A stretch of 64,000 nucleotides of DNA from Eutrophovita brisbanensis (GCA_038147395.1 JAYQTM010000001.1:930001-994000), one strand, 5' to 3'; positions 1 through 9,179 are shown, counted from the stretch's first letter. The notes: generated by a model from the letters alone, not told the origin. Translations and numbers: made by a program.

Positions 1-1509
1 GAGTGCCGTGATGAGTGCGCGCATGATCGCTCCAATATGCACGTTGTTTGATTGATAGAGGCATTGACGTTCACCGTAACCCGAGTGCGCGATGTCATTG
101 AATCGATTGTACGTCTCCGTGCTGGATATCAGGTATCGACGAACCTTTGAAGATTCCGTGAAATCCATTGTGGCACCTTCGCTCGCTCCGACCAAGCTTG
201 CTCTCGATTGCCAGTATTCCGTCGAGGTGTCTGTATGAAAGATTAGCGGATCGAAGGCTGGTTTTTTTAATATCCCATCTGGAAACTTCAGGAATGGATT
301 GACACGAATGGAGTATTGTCTTGGAAAATTCACGTCAGGTATGAAGCGTTCACTGTGCTGCATCGATTGCCGATACGGTTGAGAGAATCGGTAGTTTAGG
401 TAGGTTTTTTCTACGCCAGCTGCGTGAATATTAATGCCGTCACATACTTTTTTATTATCGGTATCAACATTGAATCCTTGGTACAAAAAATCTCGTAGGT
501 ATTTTCCGCCCTGACTAATACCTTGGCACAAAACATGGTCTATGGTTGGAGTTAACTTATGGTTGCTTGGGGCATCGGTTTGGTGATTTTTCAGAAACGA
601 TAAGAAGTCGCGTGTCGTCGCAAGACCTAGGCCCATGACTGGAGGATCGATCGCTTTATACAGGAGATGGTAATTTCGATTTTTTAAAAATCCATTTTTA
701 ACGCAAATGTAATCCGTTGAGGGCGTGCCTGGCCACCCATCTGGACAGTGAGCAAACGCCCAGTTTTCTTTCGGTATTTCTTCTCCTTTGCCAACCTCGG
801 TGCTGTAATAATTCACCGATGCGCTCTCCATCATGTAAAGCGAAGCGCCTGACTCTGTCTGGTCCGTTGAGATGGCTGAGTAGGGGGTGATGTATGACCT
901 CCCGGAAAGTGGAAGAGTCGTTGGATTCTGTTCCCCGAAGCTTCGGCCATTGAATTCTGTGACTGTCAACTCTTCAATAGAGTCGCCTTCATTCGTTGCG
1001 ACGGGGAAATCGGCGGTTAATCGACCATCAATTTTTTGGACATTTCCTTGCCATGCGACCCAAGCGATTGAGTGACCCTTTCGAAAGAAGAACCCGTTGC
1101 CTAAATTTGCTGTTGCGTCGATTTGATTAAGAGAATGCCTTGCGTCGATGTCATGTAATAAACCAAGACTTAGCTTTTCACCTTGGGATAATGCTTCGAA
1201 GATGAGAACGCCACTGCTCTTGGATGAGTCGACTGGCCGTAATATCTCGAACTCAGAGCGAAACTGAACCTTCCCATTTGAGTTTTTTGGTGCTCGGTTT
1301 AGATCGGCAATTGTTTTGTTTCTTTTGTGATCGGGTTCAATCTCGAAGTGTGCGATCCCCTTAATTCGTTCATATGCACCGACGTCACCAAATTGTTTTC
1401 CTTGCATGACTGGTGTGGATTCTGTGATTTCAATGTCGACTACCCGAGCGAGTGCAGATTGAATCGCCATGCTTGCCATGAGAAGTAATGCAATCGAGAT
1501 TATTTTCAT
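1..1509 (-). CDS. Exported alpha/beta hydrolase domain protein (partial)
   Basis: The reading frame is open from an ATG at 1509 to the left edge (503 codons), so the C-terminus is missing. The first ~21 residues form a clear Sec signal peptide: Lys-2, a hydrophobic core, then a QSALA cleavage region. The mature part begins VVDIEITESTPV and continues VGAYERIKG, which resembles the large exported alpha/beta hydrolases of the Abhydrolase_10 type. A GISQGG nucleophile-elbow motif lies near residue 328. Substrate is unknown; the family is usually annotated only as alpha/beta hydrolase domain-containing. It begins 7 bp after the PaaH-like gene on the same strand, so it is probably the distal gene of that operon. 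The family assignment rests on memory of family patterns and is moderately sure; export and hydrolase fold are better supported. Confidence 0.72.
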   Translation of the reverse strand, partial: MKIISIALLLMASMAIQSALARVVDIEITESTPVMQGKQFGDVGAYERIKGIAHFEIEPDHKRNKTIADLNRAPKNSNGKVQFRSEFEILRPVDSSKSSGVLIFEALSQGEKLSLGLLHDIDARHSLNQIDATANLGNGFFFRKGHSIAWVAWQGNVQKIDGRLTADFPVATNEGDSIEELTVTEFNGRSFGEQNPTTLPLSGRSYITPYSAISTDQTESGASLYMMESASVNYYSTEVGKGEEIPKENWAFAHCPDGWPGTPSTDYICVKNGFLKNRNYHLLYKAIDPPVMGLGLATTRDFLSFLKNHQTDAPSNHKLTPTIDHVLCQGISQGGKYLRDFLYQGFNVDTDNKKVCDGINIHAAGVEKTYLNYRFSQPYRQSMQHSERFIPDVNFPRQYSIRVNPFLKFPDGILKKPAFDPLIFHTDTSTEYWQSRASLVGASEGATMDFTESSKVRRYLISSTETYNRFNDIAHSGYGERQCLYQSNNVHIGAIMRALITAL

Positions 1510-1516
1510 CTTCGTC

Positions 1517-3028
1517 CTAACTGTGAAAAGGTTGATTCGTTCTGCCAAGCGCGCGTAACAAGGGTGACCTTCGATATCGCGCGGATCCGTAATGATCACT
1601 GAGATTGAGTAGCACTGTATCAATTAGTTTCGTTCCCAGTTTGTCTGCCCAAGCCAGCGGTCCAATTGGATAGCCGGTGCCGAGAGTCATCGCGGTATCG
1701 ATGTCATTCGGTGTCGACACTTCTTGATTCGCTAAGTCTGCAGCCTCATTGGCCAGCATCGCTACAGTTCTTGTCAGGACCATGCCAGCTACGTCTTTCA
1801 TGGTTGTGACGGTGAGGCCACAAGATTCAAGCAGCCGCACCACGCTCTCCACGATACCTTTATCACTTTGTCTTGAATGCGTGATGCAAACTCGTTTCGT
1901 GATTGAGAAGTCGAGGCATAGGTCCACGAGTACAAGATTGCTTATCGATAGGTCATCAGCTCGCTCCGTTGCTGTCCTTCCATCACATAGCGCAATCGTT
2001 GGAAGACTTTGATCTCCGGACTGAGGCTCAGATATGTTGACGCCGCATTCTCTCAAACGCTCCGCCAGTGGTGCTATGACAGCGTCCTCGATAACTGCGA
2101 TCGGCTGATCGTGAGAGAAGCTCTCGTCCTTCTTTGGGGATTCTGAGTCGGTGTCGATGGATTTGTCGGGATACTTATAGAATCCCTCTCCGGTTTTTCG
2201 ACCATATTTACCAGCACGCACGAGCTCCTCTTGTAATAACGAGGGCGCGTATCTGGCGTCATAAGCTGTTGCTTCATAGACTGACTTTGTCACAGACAAG
2301 TTAACGTCCAGGCCAATCAAATCCATCAATTGGCAGGGACCAAGAGGGAAATTTCCACATTCTCTAACTACGTTATCAAGGTCGGAGTGGGTGAGGCCGT
2401 TCTCCGCGAGAACTTTTAGTGCCTCTCCGTAAAACGGCCTTGCGACTCTGTTAACAATAAAGCCCGGTGTTGACTTTGCGAGAACTGGTACTTTTCCCCA
2501 CTGTTTCGCAAGATCGTACGTTGCATGAGTGATCGCCGAGTCCGTTTGAAGCCCAGAGACGATCTCGACGAGTTTCATCCTGGGCGCGGGGTTAAAAAAA
2601 TGCATCCCCACGAGCCTTCCAGGAGACTGCATCTCGTTGGCTAACGCGGTAATTGATATCGATGATGTGTTGGTCGCAATGATCGCTTTGGAGTCGATTA
2701 AGGTTTCGACTTGTTTGAATAGATCCTTTTTGATTTGTTCATTTTCGATGATCGCCTCGATCACGATCGAGCAACCGTTCAGATCTTCAACGTTTGGGGA
2801 TATCTGGATCCTCGACAACATATCTTCTCTCGCCGCTTCGTCTAGCTTACCTTTGTTGACCAAGAAGTCGAGATTCTTCATGATCGTTGATAAACCGTTA
2901 TCAATTGCGCCAGGGTAGGGATCCACGAGTGTCACCGGGTGTCCAGCGGTTAGTGCAACCTGCGCGATCCCGCTTCCCATCGTGCCTGCTCCGATGACTC
3001 CTACGATTGACTTGCTTTCAATTTTCAT
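1517..3028 (-). CDS. paaH: 3-hydroxyacyl-CoA dehydrogenase, PaaH/PaaC-like
   Basis: NAD-dependent oxidation of a 3-hydroxyacyl-CoA to the 3-oxoacyl-CoA, as in beta-oxidation or the late steps of phenylacetyl-CoA degradation. The Rossmann motif GAGTMG is at residues 13-18. ATNTSS lies near 118-123 and GMHFFNPAP near 141-149, containing the catalytic His-143. The 3HCDH C-terminal domain (LMDLIGLDVN) follows near residue 235, and a second, shorter 3HCDH-like domain occupies the last ~100 residues (VLTRTVAMLANEAADL). This two-domain, ~500-aa layout is typical of PaaH/PaaC and differs from the FadB fusion. It lies 20 bp downstream of the ABC permease and in the same operon as a PaaG-like isomerase. 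No ring-epoxidase paaABCDE genes are visible, so the true pathway is unresolved and the symbol is only a family label. Confidence 0.82.
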   Translation of the reverse strand: MKIESKSIVGVIGAGTMGSGIAQVALTAGHPVTLVDPYPGAIDNGLSTIMKNLDFLVNKGKLDEAAREDMLSRIQISPNVEDLNGCSIVIEAIIENEQIKKDLFKQVETLIDSKAIIATNTSSISITALANEMQSPGRLVGMHFFNPAPRMKLVEIVSGLQTDSAITHATYDLAKQWGKVPVLAKSTPGFIVNRVARPFYGEALKVLAENGLTHSDLDNVVRECGNFPLGPCQLMDLIGLDVNLSVTKSVYEATAYDARYAPSLLQEELVRAGKYGRKTGEGFYKYPDKSIDTDSESPKKDESFSHDQPIAVIEDAVIAPLAERLRECGVNISEPQSGDQSLPTIALCDGRTATERADDLSISNLVLVDLCLDFSITKRVCITHSRQSDKGIVESVVRLLESCGLTVTTMKDVAGMVLTRTVAMLANEAADLANQEVSTPNDIDTAMTLGTGYPIGPLAWADKLGTKLIDTVLLNLSDHYGSARYRRSPLLRALGRTNQPFHS

Positions 3029-3047
3029 AACACTCCAGATGATCTAT

Positions 3048-4247
3048 TTACTCATAACGCAATGCGTCAATTGGTTTTAGTTTGGCTGCCCGTCGTGCTG
3101 GGACGTAGCCAAAAATAATGCCGATAGATGCAGAAAATATAAATGCGATGATATTGATTCTCGCATCGAATATGTACGGCACGCCCATTAGGTTTGACCC
3201 CAGTATGCTTAGTCCTGCTGCGAGAACTAGGCCGAGCAAACCGCCAAGGCTTGAGAGCACCACAGACTCGATGAGAAATTGAGTGAGCACATGTTTTTCA
3301 AGCGCGCCTATGGCTAGTCTGATTCCGATCTCGCGAGTTCTCTCGGTCACAGAGACTAGCATGATGTTCATGATGCCGATGCCGCCAACAAGTAAACTCA
3401 CGGCAGCGACTGCTCCGAGAAGCATTGTTAAGATTTTAGTCGTTCCAGTTAGCGTTTGAATGATTTGCCTCATGTCTAACACTCGAAAATCATTCTCCAT
3501 GTTGTCGGGAAGTCGTCGAGATTTTCGGACAATTTCCAACGTTGCTTGTTGGACTTCAGTAATCTTGTCGCTGCTCTGGACTTTGATCGCAATTCGGTCG
3601 ATATCATTGTTGCCGGTGAGGCGACGCTGCAGTGTTTTTAGTGGCATCACAATCGTATCGTCTTGATCTGATCCCCAAGTTGACTGTCCTTTACTGGAGA
3701 GGACGCCAATGACTTTGCAGCTAAAATTTTTGACGCGAATATTTTGCCCGACCGGGTCATCTGATCCAAAAAGCCGCTCTCTGACTGTTGTTCCTAGTAC
3801 ACAAGATGCCTTCCCAGCCCGAATCTCAGCATCTAAAAATTCGCGCCCCGATTGAAGTGGCCAATTGCGAACATTAAAGAATTGATTGTTCGTGCCCGTA
3901 ACCACTGTCGTGTAGTTTTTTGACTGGAAAATTGTCATTGCGGAAACCGTGGAGTAGGGAGCCACCCCATCCACTGATTCAACGAGTTGCTCTATTTGCT
4001 CGACGTCGCGCTGTTTGAAGTTTGGTGCGTTTGCGCCTGACCCTCTTCGTTGTCCGGGGCGAACAATGAGCATGTTGGTTCCCATCGCGGAAATTTGGTC
4101 ACTGACAGACTGAGTTGCTCCTCTTCCAATCGTCACCATTGTGATGACCGCGGCAACGCCAATGATCACCCCAAGTATCGTTAAAAAGCTTCGAAATAAA
4201 TTTCTTTGAATGGCTTTTATCGCAAGTAAAAAGGAATTCCATATCAT
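3048..4247 (-). CDS. MacB-type ABC transporter permease
   Basis: Inner-membrane component of a mechanotransmission-type ABC exporter. A first transmembrane helix near residues 20-42 (SFLTILGVIIGVAAVITMV) is followed by a large periplasmic MacB_PCD domain. Three C-terminal helices form the FtsX domain, including the conserved GGIGIMNIMLVSVTERTREIG stretch around residue 288. Length (399 aa) fits a separate permease; canonical MacB is a ~650-aa fusion with the ATPase. The start overlaps the stop of the ATPase gene by 4 bp, indicating translational coupling. With the adaptor and outer-membrane channel upstream it would make a complete tripartite efflux pump. The substrate cannot be told from sequence. 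Confidence 0.88.
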   Translation of the reverse strand: MIWNSFLLAIKAIQRNLFRSFLTILGVIIGVAAVITMVTIGRGATQSVSDQISAMGTNMLIVRPGQRRGSGANAPNFKQRDVEQIEQLVESVDGVAPYSTVSAMTIFQSKNYTTVVTGTNNQFFNVRNWPLQSGREFLDAEIRAGKASCVLGTTVRERLFGSDDPVGQNIRVKNFSCKVIGVLSSKGQSTWGSDQDDTIVMPLKTLQRRLTGNNDIDRIAIKVQSSDKITEVQQATLEIVRKSRRLPDNMENDFRVLDMRQIIQTLTGTTKILTMLLGAVAAVSLLVGGIGIMNIMLVSVTERTREIGIRLAIGALEKHVLTQFLIESVVLSSLGGLLGLVLAAGLSILGSNLMGVPYIFDARINIIAFIFSASIGIIFGYVPARRAAKLKPIDALRYE

Positions 4248-4933
4248 GAGTCAATCACCTCATTGGCTTGAATTGACCCATCCAGAAAATGAACGATGCG
4301 GGAGGCATATTCAGCCATCTCTGTCTCGTGTGTCACCATCACGACAGTAATACCGAGATCTTGATTGAGGTTTGTTAAGAGCGACATGATGTCTTTACTG
4401 TTCTTTGAATCTAAATTCCCAGTCGGTTCGTCGGCTAGGAGGACTGAGGGCTCTGTGACTATGGCACGTGCTATCGCAACGCGCTGCTGCTGTCCCCCTG
4501 ATAGTTGGTTCGGGTGATTATTTTTCCAATTAAGCAGTCCAACTTTTTCGAGCGCTTTTTCAGCCGCTATTCGCCTGCTCTTTGGGGTGTCGCCGCGATA
4601 TATGAGCGGTAGCTCAACATTTTCCCTAGCACTGGTCCTTGATAGTAGGTTGAAGCCCTGGAAAATAAATCCGAGGTAGTTTCGGCGTAACAATGTCCTT
4701 TGTCGATTGCTCAGAGATTCTACCGCGACGTCCTTAAAAAGATACGATCCACTGGTAGGCGTATCAAGACACGCTGTGATGTTCATCGTCGTCGATTTTC
4801 CGGATCCGCTGGGCCCCATGAGCGCAACAAATTCACCGTCGTTAATGTTGAGGTTAATTCCCTTTAGTGCTTGAAAGAGATGGTCCCCAGATCCATAGGT
4901 TTTTGTTAGATTTTTGAGCTCAATCAAAGCCAT
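4244..4933 (-). CDS. ABC transporter ATP-binding protein (MacB/LolD type)
   Basis: Cytoplasmic ATPase of the exporter encoded by the neighbouring permease. Walker A GPSGSGKST is at about residues 40-48, the Q-loop lies in FIFQGFNLL, the signature is LSGGQQQR near 143-150, and Walker B VLLADEPTGNLDS is followed by the switch His in VTHE. Its 229-aa length is normal for LolD/MacB-N/FtsE-like ATPases. It lies 14 bp downstream of the adaptor gene and overlaps the permease by 4 bp. This fits a split MacAB system; a LolD role is unlikely because lolC/lolE partners are absent and an adaptor and OMF are present. Confidence 0.9.
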   Translation of the reverse strand: MALIELKNLTKTYGSGDHLFQALKGINLNINDGEFVALMGPSGSGKSTTMNITACLDTPTSGSYLFKDVAVESLSNRQRTLLRRNYLGFIFQGFNLLSRTSARENVELPLIYRGDTPKSRRIAAEKALEKVGLLNWKNNHPNQLSGGQQQRVAIARAIVTEPSVLLADEPTGNLDSKNSKDIMSLLTNLNQDLGITVVMVTHETEMAEYASRIVHFLDGSIQANEVIDS

Positions 4934-4947
4934 GATTCAATGAATCG

Positions 4948-6237
4948 TTAGCGCTCTGAGACAAGCTCGACGATGACTCGAGTTTCTGGGTTGATTTCAG
5001 ATGTGCGAATGGCGCTGTATTTTTGGTTGGTCGCAATAATCTCGACGCTAACTTCGATAGGCTGTCCATTTCTAAGAATCCACAACTGGGATACTCCGGT
5101 TTTTTGTTGGGTTCTGACTTTCGGGCTAGGTTGTTTTGGTCTGGGAAAAAGAAATCCAAAGACGCCTTTGGGCTCCTCTTTTTCAATGTGTGGACTCAGA
5201 TCAACACGAAACGCCGCATTTGGGACCAACAATTGTTGGTCTAGTTTGAGCGTGGTGATGAGCGCTGTGCCAGTCATTCCTGGACGCAATGTCAAATCTG
5301 TATTTTCGACATCCAACACTGCGGGGTACGTGACGACATTGTCTTTTACTTCAGCAGCAAAGCTGATGCGTTTAATTTTTGCCTGATATTCTCGTTCAGG
5401 CCACGCGTCAACTGTAAATGCAGCATCTTGCCCGGCCAGGACTTGGCCTACGTCTGCCTCGTCAACATCAACATGAAGCTCCATCTTTTTTAAGTCTTCA
5501 GCGATTGTGAATAACACGGGTGCCTGGAATGATGCAGCAACAGTTTGTCCTGGTTCGACGGATCTTTTGAGAACGACGCCGTTGATGGGGGAGATTAAGG
5601 TGGCTTTGGTGAGATTTGTCTGGTCAGATCGTAGGTTTGCTTGAGCTTGTTGGACAGCAGATAACGCTGTTTTTTCATTCGCCTGAGCGCGCCGAAAATT
5701 AGCGACCGCGGCATCAATCTCTGTCTTTGATGGAGACTTGCCTTTAGTCACATCATAGAGTTGTCTGAGTCGGTATAGGTGAAGTTTTGATTCAGAGACG
5801 GTTGCGCGAATTTGCTCGACATTCGCCTCGCGCTCGGCCAAGACCGCTTTTGATTGCTCAACCGCGTCAACCAAGCGAGCGGTATCGAGTCTTGCAAGTG
5901 GCTGATTTCTCGTCACTGATTCATTTTCATCAACCAAAACCGAATCCATGATGCCTGAGAGTTCACTACCCACTTCAATTTGATTCGTCGGCTTGAGGTT
6001 TCCCGTCGCTGATATCGTCACGACAAGAGATCCAATCTTTGCTTCCTCAGTTTGGTATTCAACGTCACGAGGTTCTGTTGATGGCCATAGTCCCCAGATG
6101 ATCAGCGCAGCTCCAACACATAAGAGAACGCTTATTTGGCGTTTGGACAAACTTAATTTTCGTTCTTTACTCGACCCTAGAAGATCGCGTATCTCTTTAT
6201 CTTCATTTCTTTGTGACTGATTTGAACTTTTGTGCAT
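4948..6237 (-). CDS. Periplasmic adaptor (membrane fusion) protein, MacA-like
   Basis: Links the inner-membrane ABC permease to the outer-membrane channel. A cytoplasmic N-terminus of ~32 residues precedes one anchor helix (ISVLLCVGAALIIWGLW). Next come the barrel-sandwich half, a long alpha-hairpin rich in Gln/Ala/Glu (about residues 120-200), and the lipoyl second half ending ISPINGVVLKRSVEPGQTV. Beta-barrel and membrane-proximal domains follow. An unusual Pro/Lys-rich insert (SPHIEKEEPKGVFGFLFPRP and following, near residues 350-385) interrupts the C-terminal part and probably forms a surface loop. The start codon abuts the OMF stop codon directly. No lipobox is seen. Substrate unknown. 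Confidence 0.87.
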   Translation of the reverse strand: MHKSSNQSQRNEDKEIRDLLGSSKERKLSLSKRQISVLLCVGAALIIWGLWPSTEPRDVEYQTEEAKIGSLVVTISATGNLKPTNQIEVGSELSGIMDSVLVDENESVTRNQPLARLDTARLVDAVEQSKAVLAEREANVEQIRATVSESKLHLYRLRQLYDVTKGKSPSKTEIDAAVANFRRAQANEKTALSAVQQAQANLRSDQTNLTKATLISPINGVVLKRSVEPGQTVAASFQAPVLFTIAEDLKKMELHVDVDEADVGQVLAGQDAAFTVDAWPEREYQAKIKRISFAAEVKDNVVTYPAVLDVENTDLTLRPGMTGTALITTLKLDQQLLVPNAAFRVDLSPHIEKEEPKGVFGFLFPRPKQPSPKVRTQQKTGVSQLWILRNGQPIEVSVEIIATNQKYSAIRTSEINPETRVIVELVSER

Positions 6238-7668
6238 CTAGATATCTCCCGACGACCCGATATCATAAGCCCAACCTCCACCGAATGCTGTGTAGAGATC
6301 GGTGATGTGTTGTAACTCATCAGACTCGAGTTGAACCAGTGATTTTTCTAAATTCACCAAATCAACCTCTGCCTCGAGAGCTTCATCCATTCCGACGAGT
6401 CCTACCTCAAACTTTTGTCTGCTGAGCTCTGTGAGTAAACGACGCTTGAGCACACTATCGCTGATGGCACGCCACTGATTTTTCGTCTCGTGAAGTTTTG
6501 TCAGCACATCTTCAACTTCATTGAGTCCCTGGAGAACCGACTGGCGAACACTCTCGATTGCGGCATCTCTCGTGGCGACTTGGGCGTTTGCTTGGGATTT
6601 CAGTGCGCCAGAATTAAAAATAGGCCCTAAAACACTGGCTCTGATTGACGAAAAATCTGAACCCGAATTGCCTATCGCATTGACCGCGAGAGCTTCCAAT
6701 CCAATCGTTCCCGTTAATGACAAACTTGGGAATCTGTTCGCCTCAGCCACCCCAATTTTTGCGTTTTCAATTTGCAAGGCGAACAAAGCCTCTTGAACGT
6801 CAGGTCGTTGTTTGAGTGCATTAACTGGAATAGCAGCCGCAACGGATGTCGGTGCCATTAAGGTACCGAGGGTCGATTTGAGTCGATTGAGAGAGGTGCC
6901 TGTTGTTTTCCCGAGAAGTGTGTCTATTTTGTTAGCAAAGATGATCTTGCTTGATTCGAGTTCGCTTATTTGTGCATCGAGTTGTAATACCCTGATTTTG
7001 ATCTCGTCAGTTTTGTCAGTACTGCTTAATCCGACAGACACCCGATGTTCCGATAGTTCTAGAAGCGATACTAGGCTTTTGCGCTGCGTTTCGACCAACA
7101 GAAGTTCTTTTTCAATTTTGCGAAAGCCTATGTAGTTCGATGCGATGTCAGCAATGAGTTTTGTTTTAATACCGGCTTCTATCGCTCGCTCTTTGCTGAC
7201 GGTAGCGAGCGCTGCTTCGTGGTTTCGTTTTTGTTTGCCGAAAAGATCGATCTCCCAACTGGTTTCGAATTCAGTCGAGATGAGAGTGTTGGTTCGACCC
7301 AGCCCGGTTTCGGAGCTACCTTTGCTTTTGGCGCCGCTCAAGCCAGCGTTGATTGTTGGCCGGCCGCTCACCCCCGCGGCGAATGCGAGCTGCTCCGCAG
7401 CAACGATTCGGTTACGAGCGACTGCGAGATTAAGATTTGATCGAAGGCCTGAGGCTATCAATTCGACAAGGGTGTCATCTTGAAAGTTTTTCCACCAGGC
7501 CGTCGAGATATTTTGTGATGAAGGCGTGGTTGATAGGCGAGAGTCGGAGTTACTCCAGTTTTTCGGGAGATTGAAGGTCGGTTCAGAATAATCAGGACCC
7601 AGCGTCGAGCACGCCGTTAAAGCAATCGTGATTGAACCGATGGCTAATATTTTTAGGATCTTGGTCAT
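6238..7668 (-). CDS. Outer-membrane efflux lipoprotein, NodT/TolC family
   Basis: Outer-membrane channel of the tripartite exporter. The N-terminus is a lipoprotein signal with lipobox LTAC, putting the lipidated Cys near residue 20, followed by STLGPDYSEPTFNLP, the typical start of NodT-family efflux lipoproteins. Two OEP repeats follow with long Ala/Gln/Leu-rich helices, and the signature NALKQRPDVQEAL (NodT members usually have L.RRPDI..AE) sits near residue 282. Length (476 aa) is standard. It is the first of four contiguous efflux genes and lies ~50 bp downstream of the PaaG-like gene. A second, non-lipidated TolC homologue is at 12268-13578, so this OMF is probably dedicated to this pump. 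Confidence 0.9.
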   Translation of the reverse strand: MTKILKILAIGSITIALTACSTLGPDYSEPTFNLPKNWSNSDSRLSTTPSSQNISTAWWKNFQDDTLVELIASGLRSNLNLAVARNRIVAAEQLAFAAGVSGRPTINAGLSGAKSKGSSETGLGRTNTLISTEFETSWEIDLFGKQKRNHEAALATVSKERAIEAGIKTKLIADIASNYIGFRKIEKELLLVETQRKSLVSLLELSEHRVSVGLSSTDKTDEIKIRVLQLDAQISELESSKIIFANKIDTLLGKTTGTSLNRLKSTLGTLMAPTSVAAAIPVNALKQRPDVQEALFALQIENAKIGVAEANRFPSLSLTGTIGLEALAVNAIGNSGSDFSSIRASVLGPIFNSGALKSQANAQVATRDAAIESVRQSVLQGLNEVEDVLTKLHETKNQWRAISDSVLKRRLLTELSRQKFEVGLVGMDEALEAEVDLVNLEKSLVQLESDELQHITDLYTAFGGGWAYDIGSSGDI

Positions 7669-7718
7669 TCGATCGAGTGGATCAATAAAGTTTGCAGCTC
7701 GAGGTCATCAAGAATTCT

Positions 7719-8510
7719 CTAGCTTCCAGTAAAGTTTGGTTTACGTTTTTCGCGAAATGCCAATACGCCTTCCTCATAGTCGTTGCTAAAACCCAGATCC
7801 GTTTGAAGGTCAGATTCTAGATCCAATGCTGACTTAAAGTCTGAGGATTCCGCCGCAAGAATCGCGCGCTTCGTCGCAGCATATGCAAGACTTGGCCCGT
7901 TAGCCAATTGAGTGGCAATCTTTGTCACTTCTTCTGCAAATTTTTCGTCTTCAACTGCGCGCCAGATGAGCCCCCACGACTCTGCGACCTCAGCTGAAAC
8001 CGGTTGTGCAAGCAATGTCATCCCCATCGCGCGTTGCCGTCCGGCGTTGCGAGTGAGGGTGTGAGTTCCTCCCGCGTCTGGCATCAGCCCGATCTTCGTG
8101 AAGGCTTGGAGAAAACTCGCGGATTTTTTCGCAATAACCAAATCGCATGCGAGTGCGATGTTTGCTCCGGCCCCTGCTGCCACACCGTTTACCGCGGCAA
8201 TAACCGGTTTTGGAGACTCTTTGATGGCCATGGCAATCGGAGAGTAGCGCTCCTTGAGGGATTCCCCAAGGTCGGACTTTGGCTCCCCAGGCTTGCGGCT
8301 GCGTTCCTTCAGGTTTTGACCGGCACAAAAGGCCCTCCCGCTACCTGTCAGGACGATGACGCGAACCTCTGGGTCCTCGCGTGCGACTTGGAGCATCTGT
8401 TTAAGCTCGCCCAACATAATTTTGGTAAAGCTGTTGAGGCTCTCAGGTTGGTTCAGTTGTATTGTGGCAATGCCGTTATTAACGCTGTACGTAATTTGCT
8501 CTAATTGCAT
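7719..8510 (-). CDS. paaG: Enoyl-CoA hydratase/isomerase family protein, PaaG-like
   Basis: Crotonase-fold enzyme acting on an enoyl-CoA or the epoxide of phenylacetyl-CoA. Visible features are the CoA/oxyanion-hole strands RAFCAGQNLKERS and VAAVNGVAAGAGANIALACD, and the acidic segment MPDAGGTHTLTR. The GMTLLAQPVSAEVAESWGLI segment follows, typical of PaaG/2-(1,2-epoxy-1,2-dihydrophenyl)acetyl-CoA isomerases. I chose the ATG at 8510 because a GAGAG ribosome site sits just upstream and the protein then begins MQLEQITYSV. An in-frame ATG at 8570 would overlap the VOC gene and add 20 unlikely residues. It shares an operon with a PaaH-like dehydrogenase. It may instead be a general beta-oxidation hydratase. 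Confidence 0.8.
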   Translation of the reverse strand: MQLEQITYSVNNGIATIQLNQPESLNSFTKIMLGELKQMLQVAREDPEVRVIVLTGSGRAFCAGQNLKERSRKPGEPKSDLGESLKERYSPIAMAIKESPKPVIAAVNGVAAGAGANIALACDLVIAKKSASFLQAFTKIGLMPDAGGTHTLTRNAGRQRAMGMTLLAQPVSAEVAESWGLIWRAVEDEKFAEEVTKIATQLANGPSLAYAATKRAILAAESSDFKSALDLESDLQTDLGFSNDYEEGVLAFREKRKPNFTGS

Positions 8511-8533
8511 CGGTCTCTCGTTTGGTGTTCGTT

Positions 8534-9031
8534 TCACAGTTGATTGGTGTTCATCTTGTGCGCCTGCCAAGAATTGAGTTTTTCTCTTGCCTCGTTGTTG
8601 TCACGTTTTAGGGCTTGATCGTGGTTTTCCTGTTTTACAGACAATTCAATGATGTATCCGTCTGGATCCCTGAAGTACGCCGAGTGAATGAATTTGTGAT
8701 CACTGATTCCTCGGGTTTCAATACCTAGAGATTTCGCTTTTTTTAACTTGGTCTTCATTGTATCGATATCGACTTCGAGTGCGGTATGAAGGTCAAAATC
8801 ATGTTGTTGCTTAAATTCGAAAGGCAAATCAGGCGCCTCAAAAAAGGCGAGGTGAGAGCCGTCGTCTAGTTGGAAAAATATATGTAGCGTCTTGGTCGTT
8901 CTTCCAGTTTTCGTTTCGTCAATCACGAGCGTATGCACGAGGGGTAGCCCAAGGAAGTCCTCGTAGAACTGTCTCGTCCGTTCTGCATCGGAGCAACGCA
9001 TGGCTAAGTGGTGTAACTTTTTAATTGTCAT
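8534..9031 (-). CDS. VOC-family (glyoxalase/dioxygenase fold) protein
   Basis: A single vicinal-oxygen-chelate domain of about 130 residues with a charged, probably disordered ~30-residue tail (KQENHDQALKRDNNEAREKL). Likely metal ligands are His-7 or His-8 of KLHHLAMRC, Glu in LAFFEAPD, His in DLHTALEVDI and Glu in GYIIELSV. The early segment RTRQFYEDFLGLPLVHT and the late segment AYFRDPDGYIIELSV match the betaalphabetabetabeta repeats of glyoxalase-like proteins. The reaction cannot be assigned; family members include glyoxalase I, ring-cleaving dioxygenases and resistance proteins. It is the first gene of the leftward operon, starting 24 bp upstream of the PaaG-like gene. Confidence 0.78.
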   Translation of the reverse strand: MTIKKLHHLAMRCSDAERTRQFYEDFLGLPLVHTLVIDETKTGRTTKTLHIFFQLDDGSHLAFFEAPDLPFEFKQQHDFDLHTALEVDIDTMKTKLKKAKSLGIETRGISDHKFIHSAYFRDPDGYIIELSVKQENHDQALKRDNNEAREKLNSWQAHKMNTNQL

Positions 9032-9091
9032 GGTCTTCCCAATTTCTTATCCTCAATAGTGCTGCGAGTGATTCAGATAGCGTCTGTCGGT

Positions 9092-9111
9092 CACATATTA
9101 CGATATAGGTG
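9092..9111. promoter_or_regulatory. Imperfect inverted repeat in a divergent intergenic region
   Basis: The 148-bp gap between the leftward VOC gene and the rightward molybdoenzyme must hold both promoters. It contains CACATAT-TACG-ATATAGGTG, an AT-rich dyad whose ends (CAC/GTG) are also complementary. It could be an operator or simply overlap -10 elements. The ATAT core recalls the ATATG/CATAT repeats near the fds operon, but the spacing differs. Function is inferred from position only. Confidence 0.3.
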
Positions 9112-9179
9112 TTTAGTTTTGTTGCTGAGGTACGAAGACCTGTGTAGTGTTAGATCGTTCATCGAGGATGGGATAAAGC

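Noticed and set aside
8004..8504. 166-codon plus-strand open frame
   Set aside because: Antisense shadow of the PaaG-like gene, with no family resemblance and no ribosome site.
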